A program made the position numbers and the translations under genes. From contig CAKJVC010000013.1 of assembly GCA_918026815.1 (NCBI GenBank), positions 310,001 through 374,000 of the forward strand: a stretch of 64,000 nucleotides of DNA, in the 5' to 3' direction. How positions within the stretch are numbered: the first letter of the stretch is position 1; each line of letters starts with the position of its first letter. The notes beneath the pieces are model-generated. The model did no database searches, was not told the origin of the DNA, and worked only from the letters and a program-made list of their open reading frames with translations. This stretch comes from Chalara sp. BL73. Its lineage: Eukaryota > Ascomycota > Leotiomycetes > Helotiales. Positions 1-11,204 of the stretch are shown here, in pieces.

Positions 1-340
1 AGAAGGCCAAGTGCTCAAGCACTAGTAAACTTTTTTTGCTGACATTGCCCGATATAACCTATCAATGTTAGCAGTATCTAAGAATAGCTGAAGGAAACAC
101 TGCTGAAGTGTCCTATTATTTTCCTTTAACAACTTTTATACAAATGTGGATTTTAATATATAACAATGGTTTGTTAAATACTCATTTCTTTTGCTTACGA
201 AAACAACTCGCATTTTAAATCTTTATTTCTCTGGTCAAATTTGCCGTTATATCAGTTATTATTTTTATATGCTTTTTTTCGAAACTTTTAAATAAGTTTG
301 AATTGTGTTTTATTTATTTTTACGTATTCCTATTTTTAAT
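1..340. other. AT-rich sequence without a gene
   Basis: This stretch is strongly A+T rich, with many short T and A runs and no open frame of useful length. It ends exactly where a solo LTR begins, so it is most likely decayed repeat DNA. No protein similarity can be read in any frame. Confidence 0.5.
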
Positions 341-544
341 TGTTAGGTGCCAGGATGTCAAGCGCTAAAGGGGCAATCAGGGGTGGCCTGGCAAAGGCTC
401 CGAGACTCGGCATGTATGGGCACGTAAGGAGTCGCTAAGGGTACAAAGGGTATAAGTAGGAGGCCCGGGACGTAGTAGAAGGGGAGAAATTATTCTTTGT
501 ATCAATAAGAGCTGACTTGTGCCACAGTACTCCAGCACCTTACA
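341..544 (+). mobile_element. Solo LTR of a retrotransposon
   Basis: The element is 204 bp, starts TGTTAGGTGC and ends GCACCTTACA, so it has the TG...CA ends and a 10-bp near-perfect terminal inverted repeat expected of an LTR. It is flanked by TTAAT on the left and TTGAT on the right, a 5-bp target duplication with one A/G transition. No internal retrotransposon domain or second LTR is present, so this is a solo LTR left by recombination. The orientation is arbitrary. Whether it is Gypsy or Copia cannot be told. Confidence 0.75.
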
Positions 545-702
545 TTGATACAAGTTCAAAATATTAAAATTGCTTTATATTAATACTTTCGAAAATTTAA
601 AACAGCTGTAATCTTTGGCAGTCAAGTCAGCCAGGGCTCGAGATTTCTTCCCACATACACCATCGTCAACTCTTTAGGGAGTCCAGGACCCGCCCCAAAA
701 AG

Positions 703-1131
703 TCATGTAGTCGTGCCAGCCACTGCGGCCCATGTACCCGTCGTCAAGAAAAGGCTGTCCAGCTCCATGCCGAACGATGACATGACCGCGAGGGACCAGT
801 TGACGATACCTGTGAATTTGTACATATCCTTATCGGCCAGGGTAGTGGTTCTAGAGAGGTCGCCGTACGTGAGAGCCTGCGGGTATTCCTGGCTGAAAAG
901 GATAGGGAGTCGGTATTCCAGCTCGGATATTGTTTGGCTTGGCAGTACGGGTGATGGCGACTTCCTCAGGTTGGCGAGCCTGGCTTCCGAGTCTCGGAAG
1001 AACACGATAAAGTCCTGCTATCGCTCCTGGCAGCCGGCGCAAACGATGGTATAGCTCAACGAGCCTGGGATGTCAGCTGGGTGGACAGCAGAAGCGCCGG
1101 AAATGGAACGAGCGGTTTGGTCACATTCCAT
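703..1131 (-). pseudogene. Aminoglycoside phosphotransferase (APH/choline kinase fold) pseudogene
   Basis: Reading the minus strand from an ATG at 1131 gives about 142 codons with one in-frame TAG after residue 37. The downstream part matches the core of fungal APH-family kinases (PF01636). The catalytic loop motif HGDLSPTNIL appears as YGDLSRTTTL. It is followed by TGIVNWSLA in place of the usual TGIVDWSLA, and then by a typical FGMELDSLFL stretch. The catalytic-loop His and the metal-binding Asp are therefore both replaced, in addition to the stop codon. Full-length relatives are 250-400 residues, so the N-terminal lobe is missing. It is a dead fragment; the family call is by recognition. 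Confidence 0.6.
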
Positions 1132-2579
1132 CTAGGTCTGAGAGCTGCGGCCCGCGAAAATCCGTCGATGGCCCGTTGAGCCTAAGATTTCCTAACAATG
1201 GGTACTATTAAATGCTACCAGCCGTCGGTAGAGTCGAAGGAGAATATGGATGAACCCGGAAACGTGGGAGCAGGACGATCCAGTAGCTCTGAGGTGAATA
1301 AACCTCACTACCAATCTGGTCAACGCACTAACATTTTTCCACTGAAGTGTTGGTTCCGTAGGATACCTATCACGTAACAAAAGGCGTAGTAGCTATTGAC
1401 TACGCTCTTGCTAGTGTGGTTATGGTTCCTTGATTGATTGTTCTACTAAGATTCTACTCTACGGCTGTGGAAGTGTGCGGGCATGCCCCGCATGTCACGT
1501 GCCGACATACCGACATGAAGAAAGGTGGCCTGCTTTGAGGTGGCCCGGTAGGGTGGACTATAATGGCCCATGCGTCTGAGTGTACAAATCAAAATTATTC
1601 CATCAGACAGGCAAATATTTGCCAAAGCAGCAAACTTTATACTATCAACGAGTTCATTAGCCCGGTTCAAACACTTCAAATCAATGTATCAACAGTCTCA
1701 GGAATCGGAGGAAGACTAGAAAATAGTAGATGACAGAAAGGAACACATACTGTAAATACAAACCGTAGTACATGGGAAACAGCGGGTCGGGTTACACAAG
1801 GAGTAGAGGCCTTAGGCAGCCATGTTGAGGAACGGGAATACCCAAAAAAAACACCAAGTCTAAGTGTACAGGTAAAAAAGAGTAATCGAGCATTAAATAA
1901 TTAATATAGTTGATATTATACTATCTAAAAGTTAACATTCTATTGTCGTGATACTCTCGTAGATCCTCCAATAGATTTCTTTCTAACAGTTACGAGTCCG
2001 TAACACTAAGCAGCCTTACGAAAGCCAAGGCCGTTGATCGACTAGGGCTGCCCACCTTTCGGTGATCAACAGTCATCCCGCGCACCACATACATGTATGT
2101 CAGTGGTCCCCAGAGATGGGGATGGGCTCGGCAGAAGAGTCAAGCCACTTACCCATGATAATTCGCCACCTCACTGCTCGTTGCCTCGAAGAAAACCAAC
2201 AGCCTTGAAATATCTTACGTAAAAGGATATTATTGGCAAAAGTACGAAGAAGTGATGCAACAGGAGGATGAGATCGTCACTACGGGGTTCACAGAGGTTC
2301 AATATCTTCACTAGAACCCCCATTTTCAACCCCCGTTGGATAGAGAGTTGATATTATGTCGTTCTTGGCGACATAGGCAACTCTGATCGGCCACTTCAGC
2401 CTTCAAAGGAAGCCTATCACCATTTCATGGTTCCCCTCTAGAGTTCAGCCTTGCGGAGGAGGCAAAAGAACAAAGTCATTGTGCATTGTGCAACCATACT
2501 CAAAGGATGATTAAAGCCTGAGATTTCCTCCTATTATCATTCTGGAGCCTACACCACGCGAAAGCATATTTCATGCAGA
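1132..2579. other. Intergenic, no gene seen apart from one repeat
   Basis: No open frame here shows family features. It holds the dispersed repeat copy at about 1363-1447. The last 500 bases are the presumed 5' region of the downstream DUF3176 gene. I see no clear RNA gene or other element. Confidence 0.4.
1363..1447 (+). repeat. Dispersed repeat, copy A (inverted partner at 16560-16647)
   Basis: About 85 bp, including TACGCTCTTGCT and GGTTCCTTGATTGATT, recur in inverted orientation at 16560-16647 with roughly ten differences, many of them C/T or G/A. A second short match (TCTAC...TACGG) extends the similarity on one side. The copy at 16560 begins TGTAGAAT and ends CTGACA, so an LTR or LTR edge is possible. 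No coding sequence is seen in either copy. Confidence 0.65.
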
Positions 2580-4376
2580 ATGTCTGTTCAGAAAGCAAAT
2601 ACTGATTCTCTAGCTGCTATTCCTCTGCGACAATTCGATCAGAGTACCCATCCATTAGTATCCTCAGAAAACGATGAAGATAGACCAACTACTCCACAGT
2701 CTTATGAAAATCCTCACTCTCTTCCACCAGAGCAGTCGCATAGTCGCTATAAACATTACAATTCAAGGTTATCTCAGCAACGCAAAGGCCGCCACCATGA
2801 TTGGTGGATATGGGAATTCATTGGTATTGCTACAAGTGCACTTTCTCTAGCCGCAATGATCGCCGTGCTCGTACACTTCAACGGCAAAAAGCGGCCAGAC
2901 ATCATTACAATCAACTCTATGTTATCTTGGACGGCCACATTTGCCAAGTCAGCGATGCTGATTCCAGTAACTGAATGCATTAGCCAGATTAAGTGGATTT
3001 GGTTCTCGGAGAGGGATCGAGATCTGGCTGACATGGAATATTTCGATGAAGGGAGCCGTGGACCCTGGGGAAGTATGCGCCTTCTCATCAGGTTAAGGGC
3101 TCGTCACTTGGGTGTACTTGGCGCGATCGTAACTTTGGTTGCTCTAGCATTCGATCCCGTGGTGCAAGAAATCATCCAACAAGAGTCTCGAACCGTTAAG
3201 GTCAACAATAAAACCGCGGTTGTCGCGGCATCTGAATTCTATAGGCCCGACAAGCCGGATGCCGCACCTGCAATGGCTTCTTTTAGATCGGCGCCGCTGC
3301 CTATGAAAGGGGCGATATACAATGGACTTTTCTCAAAACGCCCATCGATACGCCCTTACCTCATCTGTTCCTCTGGGAACTGCACATGGTCCAATTACTC
3401 ATCTTTGGCTGTATGTTCCGCTTGCCAAAATGTAACATCCCAGCTTCAGATCAATTGCACTACATCGTGTGACGCCGAACTTCCTGGCGGAGCGGCTCTT
3501 TTAGGATCCGACGGGGCTCTTATGTCAACAAACGCATCACCCGTTCCTGTATTCTTCAAGAATATTTCATCAAAGGCACATATACTAGGCTTATTCCAGA
3601 ACATCGCAGCTTTCGGGCAGTGGAGCGCTACGGACGCCTCGAAAATTGAAGCAGCGGAATGTATGCTTTATCTGTGCGTCCATAGCTACACTTCCACCTT
3701 CGATAATGGGGACCTTAATGAAACAATCTTGAAAACGTGGCCGGACCTGAGCCCAACGGCAGAGAAGATATCTCCGGAACGTACAAATGGCGAAAATTTC
3801 TACACTGTGTCAGGCAAGAAATACGGCATGACCAGTACGACCTTCAACGAAATCTCAGGACACTTAAGGACCTTGCTCAATGGGACTGCCGGCGATCAGA
3901 ATAATGCTATTACATTCTCTATGGATGCGTTGCAACCAATATGGGATGCCAGGTCATTCGATGACCCGATAAATCGAACTGCTGCTACTATGACCAAGGT
4001 CATCCGGGATGGCAACAATAGTATTTCCAATTTGTCAAACGGAGCAGTTTGGGAGCACGGGTTATATGTCACTGTTCGATGGTGGTGGCTCACCCTCCCA
4101 GTATCCCTTTTTCTCGTCACTACGCTTCAACTTGTGTTGACGATATTAAGAACGAGACGGTCTGGCGCTGGGTTGTGGAGAAGCTCGCCTTTGGCGTTGG
4201 CATTCCATGGGCTTGATCGGGATGCTTATGAAATTGCTACTGACAGATTAAAGGGGAGTCGGCTGGCGGGTGATAATGGAGAAAATTTACTGAAAGCAGC
4301 GAAGGGCATACGAGTCATGATGATTCGTGCGGAGGATGGGATTATGAAGCTAACGAGGTCCCATGAAGAGAAATGA
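2580..4376 (+). CDS. DUF3176 family membrane protein
   Basis: An uninterrupted frame of 598 codons with no sign of introns. About 70 hydrophilic residues precede a HHDWWIWEF motif and a membrane segment at about residues 80-100. Then come the conserved block with KWIWF and RGPWGS (about 137-165) and a second membrane segment (about 178-195). A long extracytoplasmic-looking region follows with paired cysteines (CSSGNCTW, CSACQN) and many NxS/T sites. A third membrane segment lies near residues 503-525, before a short basic tail. This is the standard architecture of fungal DUF3176 proteins (PF11374), whose function is unknown. Length is normal for the family. The start at 2580 directly precedes the hydrophilic tail and is the first ATG. 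The gene looks intact. Confidence 0.85.
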   Translation: MSVQKANTDSLAAIPLRQFDQSTHPLVSSENDEDRPTTPQSYENPHSLPPEQSHSRYKHYNSRLSQQRKGRHHDWWIWEFIGIATSALSLAAMIAVLVHFNGKKRPDIITINSMLSWTATFAKSAMLIPVTECISQIKWIWFSERDRDLADMEYFDEGSRGPWGSMRLLIRLRARHLGVLGAIVTLVALAFDPVVQEIIQQESRTVKVNNKTAVVAASEFYRPDKPDAAPAMASFRSAPLPMKGAIYNGLFSKRPSIRPYLICSSGNCTWSNYSSLAVCSACQNVTSQLQINCTTSCDAELPGGAALLGSDGALMSTNASPVPVFFKNISSKAHILGLFQNIAAFGQWSATDASKIEAAECMLYLCVHSYTSTFDNGDLNETILKTWPDLSPTAEKISPERTNGENFYTVSGKKYGMTSTTFNEISGHLRTLLNGTAGDQNNAITFSMDALQPIWDARSFDDPINRTAATMTKVIRDGNNSISNLSNGAVWEHGLYVTVRWWWLTLPVSLFLVTTLQLVLTILRTRRSGAGLWRSSPLALAFHGLDRDAYEIATDRLKGSRLAGDNGENLLKAAKGIRVMMIRAEDGIMKLTRSHEEK

Positions 4377-5824
4377 ATTTGATTTTAAGTGGGCAAATAT
4401 TGTAAGCATAGGAGGCATGGTTGGAATTCAGGATCTGTTTGAGGGGAAAAATTAGATTGGAGTTACAAGATATTTAGTTTTTATCAGCGGAATGACAATA
4501 TGGCTCCCATTAGGGGAACCCACAGTTGACCATACTCTACGAGTCAAAGGCTTTCCTGAACAACCCGCCTCCTCCAAACCAATTCTTTATAGGGTTAGAG
4601 CAGAGCCGCGGCCCGGATATCCAGGAACTTGACCTTTGTCATACTTCAACCGCTGCCGAGGCAATTCGTTCACCTCTTCACCTCTTATCCAATTTTTCCA
4701 TATCTTCGGTTCGCTTTTTATGAAGTTTGTATACTTCGGGTGAGAAATCGACTTCTGCCTTCTAGCCAAATCCTCTCTAACCCCTTGTTGCCTTCAACAA
4801 AGATTTCGATCCTTCTACAGATTTGGGTCAGCAATAGACCACAGAGAATAACCAGAAAAATGACAGGAAACGCCAATCTAAGTATACTGACATGTCTTTG
4901 CTTTGCAGAACCCAGCCACCTAGGGCGCTAGGGGTATCGCATTTCTACCACCCATCTCGATCCTCCACCCTCCCTAGCGAGATGTTGGCATAGGCAAGCA
5001 AATGCAAGGGTAAAGGAAAGCCCCCGACAAAATCCATACCAAGCGTTGATGTGCGCCGATACCGGCTAGTCTTTGGAGCAGGAGCTTTTCACGTGTGATA
5101 ATCTCACGTGCCTGGGGGGCGGAAGGAAAGTATTTAGGTATCAGCACAGCTGGTTGTAATGGAGCAAATATCGCCGAAAATGTAAAATCATAGGGTGTCC
5201 CAGTGTGAAGCCGACTTTGAATCCTACTGTATCAAGAATCTAGCTTATATAGAACCCCTGTGGTACTAGAGTCTCAAGGGGTTGTGCCTAAAATCCCTTA
5301 AGTTTTCTTATAGGCCGAACAGAAAGTCTGTAATTGTTAGTTTTACAATTATATATCCTGCCTATGTCTGGTGGTGACAACGGAACCAGCGAAAAGAGAG
5401 GTGTTCCCAAGTTTATTATATTCTCCAGCTTTCTAGGACACAAGATGATGTTTGTCTATATAACAACCGATATTTAATACCTGTTCAAATCAAGATGTTC
5501 TACAATTGAACGATAACAGGCAAAGTCGAGACTATTAATTGTTACCTACATACTCAATCGCTTTCAGACTCTCACTGTTTGACCTCAGGGTGGCGACTTC
5601 CGGAGAAACGATGCCCTAGCGCAAAGTCTAAATAGCCCCGCCGCTGAAGGAGGCGGGCTGCCCCACCTTAGGTACATCGGACACACTCCGAATATTGGGG
5701 TATTTCAATCTACATATGCTTCGTCTTTCCAGAATCCAATTTTGTGTTTATTTCTACAACAACCCATAGTCTCATATCTGTTGCGCAATCAGGATCTTCC
5801 ACAGTCGAACCATAGAAAGCCAGA
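4377..5824. other. Intergenic, no gene seen
   Basis: About 1.45 kb separating two plus-strand genes. Short frames at 4526-4931 have no recognisable domain and look like chance. A pair of CACGTG-containing sites near 5090-5112 could bind bHLH-type regulators, but this is only a short-motif match. Nothing else can be supported. Confidence 0.4.
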
Positions 5825-7101
5825 ATGAGTCCCTCAATCGTCACCGCGCACCCCACATACCGCATTGCCTCCATCCCTGCAGATGGAATCGGCCCTGAAG
5901 TCATCGAGGCAGGTGTGACCGTGTTAAAGAAGCTTGCCGAAACCCTCAAGAGCTTCGACCTCGACTTTACAAACTTCGATTGGAGCAGCGAAACTTATAA
6001 GAAAACTGGAAAGTACATGCCAGATGACGCCTTAACAACCCTGCGCAAATTCGATGCCATTTTGTTTGGCGCTGTTGGAGCTCCAGGTATGCATGAGCCA
6101 ACCATTGGTATTTGTATTCCCATTAACGAGTGCATGCATAGACGTCCCCGATCATATCTCTCTCTGGCAGCTACGCCTCGCAATCTGTCAGCCTCTGCAG
6201 CAGTTTGCGAATGTCCGGCCAACAAAAGTCTTCCGAGGCACACAATCGCCCCTCCGGAATTGCAAGGACGGGGACCTCGACTGGGTCATCATTCGAGAAA
6301 ACAGCGAAGGAGAATATGCAGGACATGGTGGGCGCTCCCATACCGGTCAGCCCTGGGAGACGGCAACCGAAGTCTCGATCTTCACGCGACATGGCGTGGA
6401 AAGGATTATGCGATTTGCTTTCGAGGTTGCCAAGAACAGACCGAAAAAGCACATCACCGTTGTGACAAAGAGCAATGCCCAAAGAAATGGAATGGTGATG
6501 TGGGATGAAGTTGCTGCCACGGTAGCAAAGGACTTCCCAGATGTCACGGTAGAGAAGATGCTTGTAGATGCGATGACAACCAGAATGGTTCTAAAACCAG
6601 AGTCTTTGGATACAATTGTTGCTACCAACTTAGTGAGTTCGTGATTCAACAAGAGCGAGATAATTATACTGATTTATATGAAGCACGCCGACATCCTTTC
6701 TGATTTGGCTGCTGCTCTTGCTGGGTCTATCGGGATTGCACCAACAAGCAACCTTGACCCCACCCGTGAGAATCCGTCCATGTTCGAGCCCATACATGGT
6801 TCCGCATTTGACATCACCGGCCTGGGAATTGGTAAGAGCACCCGAAAGAGTAAAATCTGGTGACCTTCGCTAACATGGGTCAGCAAATCCGGTGGCAACT
6901 TTTTGGACAGCCTCAGAAATGCTGGCTTGGCTAGGCGAGAAAGAAGCAGCTGACCAACTGCTCGAAATCGTACAGAAGGTGTGTGAGAAGGGCATAATGA
7001 CGAAAGATCTCGGAGGGTCGGCAACCACTGTAGAGGTTACCAAGGCAGTCTGTGATGAAATTGAAAGCACTTTAGGGAAGACAAAGGAAACCCAGACATA
7101 G
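5825..7101 (+). CDS. Tartrate/D-malate dehydrogenase-like (isocitrate/isopropylmalate dehydrogenase family)
   Basis: Four exons (5825-6086, 6142-6632, 6684-6831, 6884-7101) join in frame to 372 aa, the normal size for this family. Members carry out NAD-dependent oxidative decarboxylation of 2-hydroxyacids, here most likely tartrate or D-malate. Visible features are the N-terminal ADGIGPEVI, the substrate-binding Arg in [20 protein letters not shown] (the form seen in tartrate dehydrogenases), the catalytic Lys in [11 protein letters not shown], metal-binding Asp residues in VDAMTTRMV and LHADILSDL, and [13 protein letters not shown]. No mitochondrial leader is evident. The three introns are 51-55 bp with GT-AG ends. 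It converges on a regulator gene 76 bp downstream. The precise substrate is not decidable from sequence; leucine-pathway LeuB is less likely because of the RENSEGEY signature. Confidence 0.85.
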
Positions 7102-7177
7102 ATTTTATGGGCCTGGGTCCTTGTTCAATTTTTTGTACATATTGGTGTCATGTAAATACTTTGGATGAACAATATTT

Positions 7178-9416
7178 TTAAGATATATGTCTCACAGCAT
7201 TAGACGGACCATACTGCTCATTCAGCTGGTAGGAAACATCCATAAGTTGAAAAATGTCATCAAATCCGTCAAAGTGTTCACCCAAAGGGTATTGCGCACC
7301 GTTCAAGACAGACCATTCCTCATTCATAAGTGGATGGGCCTGGGAGTACGGTGTCTGTTCCTGCTGTGGAATGACGGGCTGTGTTCCCCGGGAAGTTGAC
7401 GTAGCGGGTCGTGCGAATGCGTTTTGCGCCAAACGCTGATTTGTATTAGAGGAATGCTGCGCATTTATTCGCTTCAACCCATTAGATTCGCTATATGGCA
7501 TGGATGGGCTTGCGTATGTCTGAGATGCAGCAGTTGTTGATGTTAATTCAGTTCTTTGTGATTGTGAGGGACGGCTTGAAACCCCATGCAAATGTGAATC
7601 AGGGGTCTCCATTGTTCTCTGTTGAGTGTTGACGCTCTGCGAAGGGGTTCTGATTGTGGTTTTTTTGGTCAAGGCGTTCTGTAGATCTTTAAGAGCAGAT
7701 GCACATGCACCTGGCCAAAAGTTACCTCGAAGGGAGAGCACCTCCAGGATTTTTACACATCTTTCCGCTTCCCTAGAGAGGGTAAGCATCGAGCCTGGAT
7801 CACTACATTTTGAACCTACTTTTGAGCGATGTGGACGGAGTAGTGGCCTTCAGACGCAGCATAAAGAAGAATCAGTCCGCTTCATATACGTAATTAGCGT
7901 ATAATACCAAAAAGATAGCAGGTATGCTTGCCTCATCCAAATGCACCATGTAAAGCCTGGCCAGAAAAGTGGGTTGTTTGTTCGACCATCAAACGCCATT
8001 GTCTCTTTGCCATCATGCAAATGCTGGTAAATTTTAGACACAATCTGCTTTGATGCCCCGATACATTTTTGCATTGCCACTGAGAATAATAATGTATTGT
8101 AACCTGATGTAATGACTGGTCGATTCAAAAGAATGGTGGATTCGTGCTTTTGGACAATAAGGAGCAGTTTGTGTGAGTCTTTTAAAAGCACTTGATCGCC
8201 ACGGCCTTGTTCGGAATGTTCGTTAAAAGAGTAGTGAGGATCTACAAGATCTTGGGCTTCATTCCACCATTTCGAGATTTCGGCATCGACAAATGCAACT
8301 TCCTCGGGATCAGTGGTTCTATGGACCAAAGCCTTGTGTCTCAATTCAAGAATCAACCCCTTGATCCGACCGTGACGAGCAAGAAACGCTGGGAGGAGGA
8401 GACGCGGATCTAGTAATCTTAGCTAAAAATAACTTTAACAAGATGGAAACGGTACCATGCGAATGAACATTGTCGGCTTCTTGGCCCTCAGCATGCAGCT
8501 CTTTGTCGGGAAAACAGACATCGATATCGTCATCCTTCAAGTCTAACGGAAGTCCAAGAGATTGGGAAAGATACCGTTCTAGGCTATAAATTGCCCAGAA
8601 CAGTCTTCGCCTCATATCGACATCCGCCGAAGAAAATTGTTTGTATCTGGAGGGACACCGATGTAATCCTAAATGAAATGCCATTCGTAATATGAGACCG
8701 CCGATTCTTGATGCTGCGTTGAGTCGCAGCATCGAGACCAAGAAGACTTGTATGCTCATAAGAGCCTGTAAACTAGTAAATGTGGAGGGTTGTATTACGA
8801 TTGGAGTAAGACAAGAAATAGCATCGTCTATGGTATTGAAAATAAGATTCGAAGGGACGAGCGCTTGCTTATCTGGAAGCATTTGACGTCTGTCTGCAAC
8901 TGATATGGATAGAACGGAGCGAACGACAATCGTATCGACCATGCTTAAGCTATCTATACCATGATTCGATATCTTCTCCATCAGCCCTAGAACGCTAGGG
9001 GCATAAAGGAATGGAAATGGCGGATGCCAATTGTTGAAATATGGCTGGCTCCAACGAACCAAGTCGTCGAAGCTGATCGAGTCCGTTGGCTGGTCTGTGG
9101 TAATCTCGTCAGGATACCACAAAGAGCCTGGGGGCCCGTTCGTCTGAAGTCGGTCATCTTCTCCTGGAACCAGCTCATCATCAATAGCCTCGCTATCCTG
9201 ACGATAATTCCGAGCGAACGAAGACTGGACAGTCCTTACGAAGTAAATGCCACTTCCGCTCCCCACAAAGCTCGATGATCCTTTCATGAGGCTCGGTCTC
9301 ATGTGACCGAGCTCCTGCGGTGAGCTTGCTGCGTCGCTCATTCTCATTGCGGAGACACTTGACTGTCGCCGCCGCTTGCGTCTCGACTCGCCATCCTGAG
9401 GTGAAAATGATTCCAT
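7178..9416 (-). CDS. Fungal-specific transcription factor, MHR domain without a zinc cluster
   Basis: The minus-strand model has four exons: 9416-8456, 8409-7932, 7879-7820 and 7772-7178. They join to 697 aa. The protein opens with a basic RRKRRRQSS tract, then shows the fungal_trans middle homology region (PF04082). Diagnostic stretches are GIYFVRTVQ, the ADRRQMLP region, MAFHLGLHRC and RRRLFWAIYSLERYLS. The C-terminal third is polar and Gln/Ser rich, as in activation domains. No Zn2Cys6 motif is present in the model or in the 280 bases upstream, so DNA binding would need a partner or an unseen exon. The second intron (7880-7931) begins GC rather than GT; homology continues cleanly across it (WM-SGLILLYAA). 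It is followed upstream by a small Zn2Cys6 gene on the same strand. Confidence 0.75.
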
Positions 9417-9970
9417 AATCCTATCGCAATATCCTATTCACATCTTGGACCGGCATAGATTTGTCGTAGACTGTGGTGATTCGGTTTCGGAAAGTAATGG
9501 CATCCATGATGATGGAAATAAAGTTTTCGAGAAGCAAAATTAAATACGGCGGGCCGGAGCGACCATAGTCACAAGAAATGGCGGATATAACTCACGATTT
9601 AAAAACTGGGCGATTGGCCATATAATTTTCACATTGATTGGAAAATTAGTAAGCATTTGCAGTATTCATGTTTCAGTTTGATGGCACAGGTTCTGGTTGT
9701 GCGAATGTGTTGTGTCCGTTCTGGGAGGGCAGGATGTCTCGTGACGAATATATTTGAGGGCTCTAGCGTAGTTCCTAAGAACTTTGAAATTTGGTAGTAA
9801 GCTCGCTACTACTTGGAGGGTATTGTGATACATAGAAGCATGAAGTAAGGTTCGTTTTCTTCTCTGCAAATTAAAGGATTACCGAGCGTAAAAGCAAACT
9901 TGCACTTTATCACCACTTTTAAGAGTACCCGAATTTGAAAATGCAACGAGACTGTGTTTGCTTAAAAGCT

Positions 9971-11204
9971 TCAGTAATATACGTGATTGTGCTCAGCAGA
10001 TAATTGTTTAGACCGGTGCAGTTCAGTACTATCTCTCAATATTTCATTTTCAGTCGCCGACAAAAGCCGAATATGTGTGCTTTGTCCATCATGTTCTGCA
10101 TCAAGTGGCACCATGTGACCCGATGCTTGAGGTCCAGGGCTACCGCAATTAGTAGTGCTGGGATGGTTGATGTTATGGAATTGATTTTGGCTTTGAAGGT
10201 GGGTACTCGGTAGGTCTGGTATCCCAGATGGAGGATAAGTGGCGTCGAAGGGGGTACCAGTGGATGGTTGGCCTTGAGATAACCTTATAAGGTCTTCTGC
10301 GAGGCTTGCTTCGGGTGGTTGGTAATCCTGATATTGCTCCTCAAAAGCATTGGGCTGCTGCATTTCCTGATTGGTATGCTCCTGAGTTTGTAACGGTGCT
10401 GCACCGATATGACCTTGAAGATAAGTCAGATAGTTTCTATAGAAGCACGTAGATCGGCCTATACTCACTCTGACTCACATTTCGTCCTGCCGCTTGGCTA
10501 TTCCCAAAGAACTCCAACCACCTCTCCAGACTTTGCACATCTTGCAAAGGGTAGTCCTTCCATTCCTCCATCCTAGCAATCTTGTTTGGATTCATATCTC
10601 GGGCTAGGTGCCTTGGCGCAACAAAAATGAAATCCCCATCGTAGTTGGATAAGGCGCCTTGCTCTTTAAAATTTCTAAGCTCGGATAAAGCATTATATAA
10701 TGCCGCTTCGGTTTCGCTCAAACGTTGCTCAAGACTTGCAAGATACCCGGTCGGGATGCCTCTCTTATTGCTTTCTGAGTATCTGCATTCAACGTGTGAA
10801 GTCTCGCATTGTCCACAAGAAGGTCTATAATTGATGGAATCAGCAAGGTAACAGAAAGACAATAGTAAACCAAGGCGAATTAGCTAATCCGAAATCTATT
10901 ATGTAAGTTGTTATAAGATGATGTAGATTGCTTCTTTTCACAAATTACATGCCTGAAGTGACACCGAAAATAATTCACAAAGTGATTCAGACAACTGTAG
11001 CCGCATGATGAGGCTCAAACGGACATGGCCTTTGTCACTTCGATCATGGCTTGCTCCCAGAAGAAACATTGCCAGGCACTTACAACTGACGATCACACTG
11101 GAATAGTCAATGATTGAGATCCACTGCGATGTAAGGCGACTCAAGCTTACTTTGCATTTCTTCTTCTTGCAAGGCTCACAGGATCCTCCCTGATACTCCG
11201 ACAT
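9971..11204 (-). CDS. Small Zn2Cys6 transcription factor without MHR domain
   Basis: Exons 11204-11151, 11097-11084, 10824-10469 and 10413-9971 join to 288 aa. The zinc cluster is assembled across three exons and reads C-X2-C-X6-C-X6-C-X2-C-X6-C, starting SCEPCKKKKCKC and ending ETSHVEC. The 14-bp second exon supplies CDRQ plus two bases. After the cluster comes a typical linker and coiled coil (YLASLEQRLSETEAAL). A short conserved region (LERWLEFF) and a Gln/Pro-rich tail follow. Length is well under that of classic 600-900 aa regulators and no MHR follows. The last intron has a clear CTGAC branch point before its AG. It lies about 0.55 kb upstream of the MHR-only regulator, on the same strand. 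Target genes are unknown. Confidence 0.75.

Noticed and set aside
5825..11204. Dehydrogenase plus two regulators as a tartrate-use cluster
   Set aside because: Convergent and tandem placement only; no transporter or second enzyme supports it.
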